Shown here: one piece after another, positions 46,780 to 53,483 of the stretch
How positions within the stretch are numbered: the stretch's first letter is position 1
Layout: every line of letters starts with the position of its first letter
DNA from: CAXMQS01 sp036446035
Lineage (GTDB): Bacteria > Actinomycetota > Acidimicrobiia > Spongiisociales > JAOTWH01
DNA length: 64,000 nt
Assembly (NCBI GenBank): GCA_036446035.1
Contig: JAZFSG010000046.1
Coordinates: 17,343-81,342, forward strand
Direction of reading: 5' to 3'
Position numbers and translations under genes: made by a program
The notes under the pieces: model-generated
Database searches by the model: none
What the model was told of the DNA's origin: nothing
Seen by the model: the letters and a program-made list of their open reading frames with translations, nothing else

Positions 46780-46937
46780 AGGCCGACTCGATCCGCGATG
46801 GCGGCAGGCGACGCTGCAAGGGGTGTGGGCATCCGCGCACCGAGCACCATGGCAAAGAGGGTTGCACCGTTCCTAAGTGCGACTGCCATGACTACGCCGA
46901 AGCCGCGGCACCTGGTGAGAAGGCGACTAAGAACTGA
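46776..46937 (+). CDS. Small zinc-finger protein, apparent CTG start
   Basis: Frame 46776-46937 encodes 53 residues with the pattern CKGCGHPRTEHH (C14, C17, H19, H24, H25), GC (C30), CDCHDY (C35, C37, H38), clearly a zinc-binding knuckle. No ATG, GTG or TTG occurs in frame between the previous stop (near 46687) and the Cys-rich part. CTG at 46776 overlaps the RRM stop as CTGA, copying the ATGA/GTGA/TTGA junctions common here, and AAGGAG (46762-46767) lies 8 bases upstream. A -1 frameshift off the RRM is the alternative. Function unknown; the link with an RNA-binding protein suggests a nucleic acid role. Confidence 0.6.
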   Translation: MKADSIRDGGRRRCKGCGHPRTEHHGKEGCTVPKCDCHDYAEAAAPGEKATKN

Positions 46938-46956
46938 CTCTCTTCTTTCCCTGACC

Positions 46957-46992
46957 GAGAACACCGGTGGTTTGTAGCCGCCGGTGTTTCTC
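46957..46992 (+). terminator. Likely terminator after the RRM/zinc-finger pair
   Basis: GAGAACACCGGTGG (46957-46970) pairs with CCGCCGGTGTTTCTC (46978-46992), with one bulged base and a 7-base loop; the following tract (TGTTTAGT) is only partly U-rich, so termination strength is uncertain. Confidence 0.6.
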
Positions 46993-47084
46993 TGTTTAGT
47001 GAGCCTTCGGTTCGCCTTACTCGGCACCTCCCCCTTGGATCGGGCCTCGCCACAATCAGATGAACGCGGTCGACCGTCGTTCGA

Positions 47085-47112
47085 CCCCCTCCGACCTCGC
47101 TGCGCTCGGCCC
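47085..47112. repeat. Intergenic palindromic repeat, partial copy
   Basis: CCCCCTCCGACCTCGCTGCG onward to CTCGGCCC, the left half of the dispersed element best seen at 63920-63973. The wider stretch 46993-47251 has no credible gene: frames that are open here have no motif and are of low quality; it holds this copy and the next one. Confidence 0.7.
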
Positions 47113-47206
47113 CGCCCTGCCGCCGTTGGCGGCGTCGGCTCCTTACCGGCCTTACCCAGGCCAGTCGTCGCCTCAGCTGTGCCGGCCTTTGGCCAGCGCC
47201 CCCTGC

Positions 47207-47246
47207 TACCTCGCTGCGCTCGGCCACCTCCCCCTGGAGGGGGAGG
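47207..47246. repeat. Intergenic palindromic repeat, right-half copy
   Basis: TACCTCGCTGCGCTCGGCC followed by ACCTCCCCCTGGAGGGGGAGG-type palindrome. It ends 6 bases before the stop of the Cys/Met PLP enzyme gene, so it may sit in that transcript's 3-prime end. Confidence 0.7.
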
Positions 47247-47251
47247 ATTGG

Positions 47252-48301
47252 CTACTGGCTCGAGAGCGCCTGCTCCAGATCGGCGATGAGATCGGCGGCG
47301 TCTTCGAGGCCGATCGAGCATCGGATGAGCCCTTCGGGAGCGCTGGAGTCGGTGTCGAAGCGCAGGTCGGCGACGGATTCCACTCCGCCCAAAGATGTTG
47401 CGTTGCTGAACACCCGCATCCTGTCACGCACAGCAGTTGCCTCAGCAAAGGAGCCCATCTCAAACGACACCATCGCCCCCGGACTGGCCATTTGGCGTTG
47501 CGCGATGTCGGCTCCGGGGTGACCGTCGAGGCCGGGGTAATAGGTGGCGAGCACCCGGCCGTTGAGGAACTGGGCCACCACTGCCGCCGTAGCTGATTGG
47601 CGTTCGACGCGAACCGGCAGGGTGCGAATGCCTCGCAACGCCAGCCAGGCATCGAGAGAGCCGGGAATAGAGCCGTCGACACTGCGGTCCTCGGCCAGCT
47701 CGTCGGCCTCGGCATCGGTCCTGGCAACCAGGACGCCGCCCATCGTGTCGGAGTGCCCACCGATGAACTTGGTGGTTGAGTGCATCACATAATCGGCCCC
47801 GAGGGCCAGCGGCTGTTGCAGCACCGGGGTGGCGAAAGTCGAATCGACAACCACGACTGCTCCGACCGCATGGGCCGCCTCGGCAGCCGCCGCGATGTCG
47901 GTCACGAAGCACTTGGGGTTCGAGGGAGTCTCCACCCACATGATGTCGCCCTCACCAAGCTCGGTGGCATCGACGACCCGCAGGCGGCCCCGCGTTTGCT
48001 CCCGCAGGGCCAGCTTCCGCGTCCCCCCGTAGAGGTCGTCGGGAAGCGAGACCCGCGACGGCTGGATGTGGCCGAAGATGGCAGCAGTGGCGGCCATGCC
48101 CGATGAGTAGGTCACGGCCGAGCCGCCCTCTAGCGCGCCGATAACGGCCTCGAGCCGACGAGTGGTTCCGTGGTGGTCGCGGCGATAGACCAAGGCGTCC
48201 TGGTCGGTGCGCTCGAAGGTGGTGCTCACCCGTATGGGAGGAGCGATGTCGGGCGTGTCTTCCACCCCATCATCGCCGTGGATGGCCGTCGTATGAGACA
48301 T
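47252..48301 (-). CDS. Cys/Met metabolism PLP-dependent enzyme (cystathionine gamma-synthase/lyase-like)
   Basis: The 349-residue fold-type I PLP enzyme has YSSGMAATAAIF, the LPDDLYGGTRKL Tyr stretch, WVETPSNPKCFVTD, VVVDSTFATPVLQQPL with the cofactor Asp, and the PLP lysine in HSTTKFIGGHSDTMGG. It is shorter than the usual 380-400 residues, and the usual YTRYGNPT segment reads YRRDHHGTT. Reaction (synthase, lyase or sulfhydrylase) cannot be decided. It is divergent from the S-adenosylmethionine synthetase, pointing to methionine metabolism. Start ATG 48301; the frame is open far upstream but antisense to metK. Confidence 0.85.
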   Translation of the reverse strand: MSHTTAIHGDDGVEDTPDIAPPIRVSTTFERTDQDALVYRRDHHGTTRRLEAVIGALEGGSAVTYSSGMAATAAIFGHIQPSRVSLPDDLYGGTRKLALREQTRGRLRVVDATELGEGDIMWVETPSNPKCFVTDIAAAAEAAHAVGAVVVVDSTFATPVLQQPLALGADYVMHSTTKFIGGHSDTMGGVLVARTDAEADELAEDRSVDGSIPGSLDAWLALRGIRTLPVRVERQSATAAVVAQFLNGRVLATYYPGLDGHPGADIAQRQMASPGAMVSFEMGSFAEATAVRDRMRVFSNATSLGGVESVADLRFDTDSSAPEGLIRCSIGLEDAADLIADLEQALSSQ

Positions 48302-48352
48302 GGAAGACAATCTACAGACCACCGACGTGGCTACTGCTGTAGGATTGTCGCC

Positions 48353-49492
48353 ATGGATCTCACCATTTCGCACAGACCTACTTACGCGCCATCGGTCGAA
48401 TTCGTCGAGCGCAAAGGCGTCGGCCACCCCGACACCATCTGCGATGCCATGGCGGACAACCTGGCCCGCCGCATGGCGACCGCCTATATCGAGAACACCG
48501 GTGCCGTTCAGCACTTCAATGTCGACAAGGCGATCCTGGCCGCCGGAACGGTGAACATCGAGTACGGCGGGGGTACCCACCTCACCCCGGGCCGCCTCAT
48601 CCTGGTGGGCAAGGCCAACACCAAAGGTTGGGAGCCCGATATGGACGCGTTGGTCAAGGCAGCCCACGCCGACCTCGCCGAGATCCTGCCCGAGGCCGAT
48701 TCCGACGCCTACACCATCGAGATCTGGCTCAGCCAGTCGGCAGATGACCTGGCCGTCGTCAACAGCCACGACGTTCCGCTCTCCAACGACACCTCCTTTG
48801 CAGCCGTGTCCGTCCCCCGCTCCCCGCTCGAGGAGACGGTGTATCGAGTCGAGCATCTGCTCAACGGCAGCCACTTCCGCGGACGGGTTCCCGTCGGCCG
48901 CGACATCAAGGTCATGGGGGCACGCACCGACGCCGGAACTACGGTCACAGTGGCCTCGCCCATCTACGCGGTTGCAGTCAAGGACAGGGCCGAATACGAC
49001 GCCGCCATCGACACGATCCGTTCTGAGACCCTCGACCTCGCCGAGTCCATCATGGAGACCGACGTCGCAGTGCAGGTCAATGGAGCCGACGACGATTACT
49101 CCACCTATCTGACGCTGAGCGGCACCTCCGCCGAGTCCGGCGACGACGGGCAGGTGGGACGGGGCAACCGCTTCGGCGGGCTCATCACCCCCTATCGCCC
49201 GATGAGCCTTGAAGCCGCTGCCGGCAAGAACCCGGCCGCCCACGTCGGTAAGACCTACCACGCCGCGGCATTTGACCTCGGCATGAAGGCCGTCGGCGAG
49301 CTCGGCGCCAGCGAGGTCACGACCAGGATCCTGTCATCCATCGGCAAGCCCGTCACGGAGCCTCAGGCCATCCACGTCGAGGTACACGGTGATGTCGACG
49401 ACGGTGCCATCGCCGGCGCTGTCAAGGAGTCCCTCTCCGACTGGGAAGGCATCCGCGACCGCCTCATCGCCGGCGAGTACGAGCTCTACTAG
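48353..49492 (+). CDS. S-adenosylmethionine synthetase, archaeal type
   Basis: Makes S-adenosylmethionine from methionine and ATP. The 379 residues match the archaeal family (PF01941), not bacterial MetK: VEFVERKGVGHPDTICDAMADNLAR near the start, GRGNRFGGLITPYRPMSLEAAAGKNPAAHVGKTYH, and GKPVTEPQAIHVEV near the end. The GHPDxxCD motif is shared with MetK. ATG 48353; 51 bases separate it from the divergent PLP enzyme, too short for a SAM riboswitch. The product serves the methyltransferases RsmH and the SpoU protein in this window, among others. Confidence 0.93.
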   Translation: MDLTISHRPTYAPSVEFVERKGVGHPDTICDAMADNLARRMATAYIENTGAVQHFNVDKAILAAGTVNIEYGGGTHLTPGRLILVGKANTKGWEPDMDALVKAAHADLAEILPEADSDAYTIEIWLSQSADDLAVVNSHDVPLSNDTSFAAVSVPRSPLEETVYRVEHLLNGSHFRGRVPVGRDIKVMGARTDAGTTVTVASPIYAVAVKDRAEYDAAIDTIRSETLDLAESIMETDVAVQVNGADDDYSTYLTLSGTSAESGDDGQVGRGNRFGGLITPYRPMSLEAAAGKNPAAHVGKTYHAAAFDLGMKAVGELGASEVTTRILSSIGKPVTEPQAIHVEVHGDVDDGAIAGAVKESLSDWEGIRDRLIAGEYELY

Positions 49493-49495
49493 ATC

Positions 49496-49528
49496 GGGCT
49501 TTGGGTTTTGGGCTTTGGGCTTTGGGCA
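49496..49528. repeat. GGGCTTT tandem-like units
   Basis: GGGCTTTGGG units (GGGCTTTGGGTTTTGGGCTT and on) just after the metK-like gene; the reverse complement of the same units is at 42496-42522. The gap 49493-49695 has no gene. Confidence 0.65.
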
Positions 49529-49591
49529 AGGGAGCTCCCCTTTCGAGGGACGTAGCCGAACACATTCCTCTCCAACACAGCACGACGCGTT

Positions 49592-49641
49592 TCCTCCCCC
49601 CTAAGGGGGAGGTGGCCCGAAGGGCCGGAGGGGGCTTCCTG
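49592..49641. repeat. Intergenic palindromic repeat, variant copy
   Basis: TCCTCCCCCCTAAGGGGGAGG palindrome, then GTGGCCCGAAGGGCCGG and AGGGGGCTTCCTG. It has the same ends as the 63920-63973 copy, but the centre GAGCGAAGCGAGG is replaced by CCCGAAGGGCC. Confidence 0.7.
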
Positions 49642-49695
49642 TTCCCAGCCCAGCCCGGCTGGCGACTAACGGCTCCGCCGCCCTAACTTCCTGGC

Positions 49696-50799
49696 ATGCC
49701 CGAACCAATGATCCGGCTTGACGCGGTCTCCAAGACCTTCCCCGGCTCGACCGCTCCGGCGGTTGACCGACTCTCGTTCGATGTCCCCGAGGGCGAGATC
49801 GTCATCCTCATCGGCCCGTCAGGGTGCGGTAAGACCACGACCCTCAAGATGATCAACCGCCTCGTCGAGCCGACGGCCGGGACGATCGAAGTTGCCGGCA
49901 AGGACATCACCTCACTCGAGGCTCATCAACTCCGCCGCGGCATCGGCTACGTCATACAGCAGGTTGGCTTGTTTCCCCACAAGACCATCGCCGACAACAT
50001 CGCCGTCGTACCGCGCCTGCTCGGATGGGATGCCTCGCGGATCTCGGCCAGGGTCGACGAGCTGGTCGAACTCGTCGAACTGGAGCCCGGGATGGGAAAC
50101 CGCTATCCGTCAGAGCTCAGCGGTGGCCAGCGGCAGCGCGTTGGCGTAGCCCGAGCGCTGGCGGCGGATCCACCCGTCTTGCTCATGGACGAACCCTTCG
50201 GAGCGGTCGACCCCATCGTGCGCGCCCGACTCCAAGACGAGCTTCTCAGGCTGCAGGCCCAGGTCCGCAAGACGATCGTCTTCGTCACACACGACATCGA
50301 CGAAGCGGTCAAGTTGGGTGATCGCATCGCTCTGCTCAACGTCGGCGGCATCCTCGAGCAGTACGACCCTCCAGCCGCCGTCTTGCGTGACCCTGCCAGT
50401 GAATTCGTTGCCGACTTCCTCGGAACCGACCGTGGACTGAAACGACTCTCTCTGCTCCCCATCTCTGGCGTCGAGCTACTCCCTGGGCCGGTGGTTCCTC
50501 CGAGCGCGACGGCCAACGAGGCGCGGCTGGTCATGGCAGAGCACGGCCTTGACTGGTTCATGGTGGGCCGGGACGGCCAAATCAGCGGCTGGTTGTCGGA
50601 GGAAGACCTGGCCGGCTCAAGCTCGCCGGCCGAGCTTGAGGTGAGGCCACTGCGGACGACCCTGTCACCGACCTCATCGCTACGCGACGGACTCGACGCC
50701 GTCGTCTCCTCACGCTCCCGAGTCGCCACCGTGTTCGACGGCGACAGCTACCTGGGCATCCTCACTATCGACCAGATCAGTCAAGAGGTACTGCGGTGA
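49696..50799 (+). CDS. Osmoprotectant ABC transporter ATP-binding protein
   Basis: The 367-residue ATPase of a betaine/choline/carnitine-type (OpuC-like) importer. Walker A GPSGCGKTT (about residues 39-47), VIQQVGLFPHKTI Q-loop, signature LSGGQRQRVGVARAL, Walker B VLLMDEPFGAVD and the His loop THDIDEAVKLGD. After about residue 240 it has a CBS-type region (LRDGLDAVVSSRSRVATVFDGDSYLGILT), which in OpuA senses ionic strength. GTGA overlap with the first permease. Confidence 0.92.
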   Translation: MPEPMIRLDAVSKTFPGSTAPAVDRLSFDVPEGEIVILIGPSGCGKTTTLKMINRLVEPTAGTIEVAGKDITSLEAHQLRRGIGYVIQQVGLFPHKTIADNIAVVPRLLGWDASRISARVDELVELVELEPGMGNRYPSELSGGQRQRVGVARALAADPPVLLMDEPFGAVDPIVRARLQDELLRLQAQVRKTIVFVTHDIDEAVKLGDRIALLNVGGILEQYDPPAAVLRDPASEFVADFLGTDRGLKRLSLLPISGVELLPGPVVPPSATANEARLVMAEHGLDWFMVGRDGQISGWLSEEDLAGSSSPAELEVRPLRTTLSPTSSLRDGLDAVVSSRSRVATVFDGDSYLGILTIDQISQEVLR

Positions 50800-51476
50800 T
50801 CCTCGCCCAGAGCGCGAGCGATCCGCTTATCAGGTGGGATTGGGTGTGGGATCACACCGACGACATCGCGACCGCCACCTGGGAACACCTTCGACTCACT
50901 GCGGTAGCCGTCGCATTGGGGTTCGTCATATCCATGGTGCTTGCCATGATCGGCTTGCGCTGGCCGAAGACCTATCCCCCGATCACCTGGGCGGCGGGCG
51001 TCATGTACACCATCCCCTCGCTCGCTCTGTTCGCCATGCTGGTGCCGGTCACCGGCCTGACGTTCCTCACCGCCGAGATCGGCCTCGTCAGCTACACCCT
51101 GCTCATCCTCATCCGCAACATAACGGCAGGCATCAACAGCGTGCCGCCAGACATCCGCGAGGCGGCCTTGGGCATGGGCTACACAAAGCGGCGGATGTTC
51201 TGGGAGATCGAGATACCGCTGGCGACCCCGGCCATCATCGCAGGCCTTCGCATAGCCACCGTGACAACCGTGGGCCTCGTCACCGTCACCGCCCTCATCA
51301 CCCTCGGTGGTCTCGGCTCCTTCATCGACAGCGGTCTCAGGCGCTTCTTCAACACCGAGATCATCGTTGGGGTCGTGTTATCAGTGGCGTTGGCGGTCGT
51401 GCTCGACCTTGCAATCGTGCTCGTCGAACGCTGGCTGACGCCGTGGTCGCGTCACCGAGCGACGGTGGGCAACTGA
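50796..51476 (+). CDS. Osmoprotectant ABC transporter permease 1
   Basis: A 226-residue membrane protein with five to six helices and the ATPase-contact loop EAALGMGYTKRRMFWEIEIPLATPAIIAGLRIAT, typical of OpuCB/ProW-type permeases. GTG start at 50796; TGATG overlap with the second permease. Confidence 0.9.
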   Translation: MILAQSASDPLIRWDWVWDHTDDIATATWEHLRLTAVAVALGFVISMVLAMIGLRWPKTYPPITWAAGVMYTIPSLALFAMLVPVTGLTFLTAEIGLVSYTLLILIRNITAGINSVPPDIREAALGMGYTKRRMFWEIEIPLATPAIIAGLRIATVTTVGLVTVTALITLGGLGSFIDSGLRRFFNTEIIVGVVLSVALAVVLDLAIVLVERWLTPWSRHRATVGN

Positions 51477-52186
51477 TGGAATTCCTCGGTGACGTGTTGG
51501 AATGGTTCGCCACGGCGGACAACTGGACCGGCACTCAGGGTGTGCTCCACCGCACCTGGGAGCACATCCAGCTTTCGGCCATCTCAGTGGCGGTCGCCGC
51601 CGGGCTGGCACTGGTACCAGGAGTGATCCTTGGCCACCTCGGCCGGGGTGGTGTCTTCGCCGTGGCCGTGGTCAACATCGGCCGCGCCGTCCCCTCCTTC
51701 GGGATCCTGGCGCTGGCGCTCCCGGTCTCGATCAAGCTTGGACTAGGGCTCGGCTTCTGGCCGACGCTCATCGCCCTGGTCGCACTGGCATTGCCTCCGA
51801 TGTTCACCAATGCCTACACGGGCGTGCGCCAGGTGGACCCAGCCATGACCGAGGCCGCCACCGGCATGGGCATGAAGGGCGGCCAGGTGCTGTGGAATAT
51901 CGAGCTGCCCAGCGCTTCTCCATTGATCATCACCGCCCTGCGCGTCAGCTCAGTGCAGGTCGTCGCCACAGCAACCCTCGGCGCGCTCGTCGCTTGGGGG
52001 GGTCTCGGCCGATTCATCATCGACGGCTTCGCCCGGGGCGACAACGTGATGGTTTTCGCCGGCGGCTTGCTCGTTGCGCTGCTGGCGGTGCTCACCGAAC
52101 TGAGCTTCTCCCTTGCCGAGCGATTCGCCATCCCCAAGGGCCTCCGGGTTGCCAGTAGTAGGGCGGGCATGCCGGCTTCCACCTAG
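51476..52186 (+). CDS. Osmoprotectant ABC transporter permease 2
   Basis: A 236-residue paralog of the preceding permease: RAVPSFGILALALP, MFTNAYTGVRQVDPAMTEAATGMGMKGGQVLWNIELP for the contact loop, and five to six membrane helices. Start ATG 51476 shares a base with the previous stop; the frame is open upstream to 50834 but that is a shadow of permease 1. Confidence 0.9.
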   Translation: MEFLGDVLEWFATADNWTGTQGVLHRTWEHIQLSAISVAVAAGLALVPGVILGHLGRGGVFAVAVVNIGRAVPSFGILALALPVSIKLGLGLGFWPTLIALVALALPPMFTNAYTGVRQVDPAMTEAATGMGMKGGQVLWNIELPSASPLIITALRVSSVQVVATATLGALVAWGGLGRFIIDGFARGDNVMVFAGGLLVALLAVLTELSFSLAERFAIPKGLRVASSRAGMPAST

Positions 52187-52290
52187 GAGAGCCCTTCGAG
52201 GCCAACTGCGGCGAGGCGTGGGGTTACGCTAACTTGGTGGGCCTTGCCCTCTCGAGGCAGGCACTAATCAACTATCAGAAGGAGATACCC

Positions 52291-53211
52291 ATGCGGACAT
52301 CCCGCAGGGGCGTTGTCGGGGCGATCCTGGCTTTCGCGTTAGTCGCGGCAGCCTGTGGATCGGGTGATGACGCTTCAGGGCCCAAGGAAGGACCCACAAT
52401 CACAGTCGGATCATTCAGTTTCGGTGAGAGCGTCATCCTGGCCCAGATCTACGGCCAGGCACTCGAATCCAATGGTTACCCAGTTGACCTTTCCAAGTTG
52501 GAGGCAGGCAGCCGCGAGATCGTCAAGCCGGCCATTGAGTCGGGTGAGATCGACCTGGTGCCGGAATACGTAGGCAGTGCGTTGGAGGTCGGATTCGGTG
52601 GCGAGCCGTCGGCGGACACCGATGAAACGCTCGAAGCACTGAGAACGGCTTTCGCCGCCAGCGGAGTCGCAGTTCTCGATGCTGCACCCGCCGAGGACAA
52701 GAACGGCATCGTGGTAACACAAGATCTCGCCGATGAGCTCAACTTGAGCAAGATCAGCGACTTGACAGATCATGCGGCCGACCTCGTGTTCGGTGGTCCA
52801 CCGGAGTGCCCGACGCGGCCACGGTGCCTCATCGGTCTCGGTGACACCTATGGGCTCGTCTTCTCTGAGTTCAAGGCGCTCGACGGCGGCGGCCCGCTGA
52901 CTGTTGCCGCCCTCGAGGGTGGCGAGATCGACGTCGCGTTGCTATTCACGACGGATGGTGTGATCGCAGCCAAAGGCTTCGTGCTGCTCGAGGATGACGG
53001 CGGCCTGCAGCCCGCAGAGAACATCGTTCCTGTGATCCGCCAGGAGATCCTCGACGCCTACGGTGACGATCTGTCGGATCTGCTCAACGACGTCAGCGCC
53101 AAGATCACCACCGCCGAGCTGACCGAGATGAACCGGCGCTTCGGGGCCGATCTCATCGATGCCGACGTGGTGGCCAAGGAGTGGCTCGACGCCAACGGCT
53201 TCGGGGCATAG
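52291..53211 (+). CDS. Osmoprotectant-binding lipoprotein
   Basis: The 306-residue substrate-binding protein has a signal peptide with lipobox VAAACGSG (Cys about residue 22), then TITVGSFSFGESVILAQIYGQALESNGY and EIDLVPEYVGSAL, the hallmark of OpuCC/ProX-like QAT proteins that bind quaternary amines. ATG 52291 has AGAAGGAG upstream. The 104-base gap after permease 2 could hold its own promoter. A terminator follows. Confidence 0.92.
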   Translation: MRTSRRGVVGAILAFALVAAACGSGDDASGPKEGPTITVGSFSFGESVILAQIYGQALESNGYPVDLSKLEAGSREIVKPAIESGEIDLVPEYVGSALEVGFGGEPSADTDETLEALRTAFAASGVAVLDAAPAEDKNGIVVTQDLADELNLSKISDLTDHAADLVFGGPPECPTRPRCLIGLGDTYGLVFSEFKALDGGGPLTVAALEGGEIDVALLFTTDGVIAAKGFVLLEDDGGLQPAENIVPVIRQEILDAYGDDLSDLLNDVSAKITTAELTEMNRRFGADLIDADVVAKEWLDANGFGA

Positions 53212-53228
53212 CGCTCAACACGGCTATC

Positions 53229-53258
53229 AAAACGCCCCGGGGTGGCCCGGGGCGTTTT
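53229..53258 (+). terminator. Strong stem-loop terminator
   Basis: A perfect 13-bp stem, AAAACGCCCCGGG / CCCGGGGCGTTTT with a GTGG loop. The stem's own T4 and A4 ends make it bidirectional. It closes the transporter operon. Confidence 0.9.
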
Positions 53259-53294
53259 GGCGCTCAAGAGGGCCCGTGCAGATGCCGATAAACC

Positions 53295-53435
53295 CCTTCT
53301 GACACGCGGAGCTAACGCCCCGCAACAAGTGTCGGGAACGGGGCAGGTGGCCCTGGGTTCTGGTTAACAGGCCCTGGCCCACGACCTGCCTCGACTATGA
53401 GAGTGGGTCCGGGCAACCGGGCCCATTCTCGATCA
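53295..53435 (+). ncRNA. Candidate structured RNA between transporter and TPM gene
   Basis: No gene is seen in 53262-53483. Three stems occur in a row: GACAC+GCGG (53301-53309) with CCGC and GTGTC (53320-53323, 53329-53333); GGCAGGT (53342-53348) with ACCTGCC (53384-53390) enclosing GGG-TCTG/CAGGCCC (53355-53374); and a 14-bp hairpin (53399-53412 with 53417-53430) with a GCAA tetraloop. An alternative stem GCCCCG/CGGGGC (53317-53322, 53339-53344) excludes the first two, so two states are possible. The long hairpin has two U-G wobbles on the plus strand that would be A-C mismatches on the other, which favours plus-strand RNA. No known riboswitch core was recognised. Confidence 0.45.
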
Positions 53436-53483
53436 GGTCACCTGCGGAGCCGAAGCCTCGCTGCCCCGCTACCTTCCGGCCAT

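Noticed and set aside
47060..47596. 178-codon plus-strand frame over the repeats
   Set aside because: Composed of repeat sequence and the antisense of the PLP enzyme; no motif and no ribosome site.
48302..48352. SAM riboswitch between the PLP enzyme and the S-adenosylmethionine synthetase
   Set aside because: The gap is only 51 bases, too short for any known SAM riboswitch, and none of their core motifs is present.
47252..49261. Long minus-strand open frame extending the Cys/Met PLP enzyme
   Set aside because: The part beyond 48301 is antisense to the S-adenosylmethionine synthetase and has no homology to the family; the conserved protein begins at ATG 48301.
50834..51475. Upstream open frame extending transporter permease 2
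   Set aside because: Shadow frame within permease 1; His/Arg-rich translation with no membrane helices.
53295..53435. c-di-AMP (ydaO) riboswitch, tmRNA, RNase P or SRP RNA
   Set aside because: One segment (AGCTAACGCCCCGC) recalls part of ydaO, but the other conserved blocks are missing; the conserved cores of tmRNA, RNase P and SRP RNA are not found.
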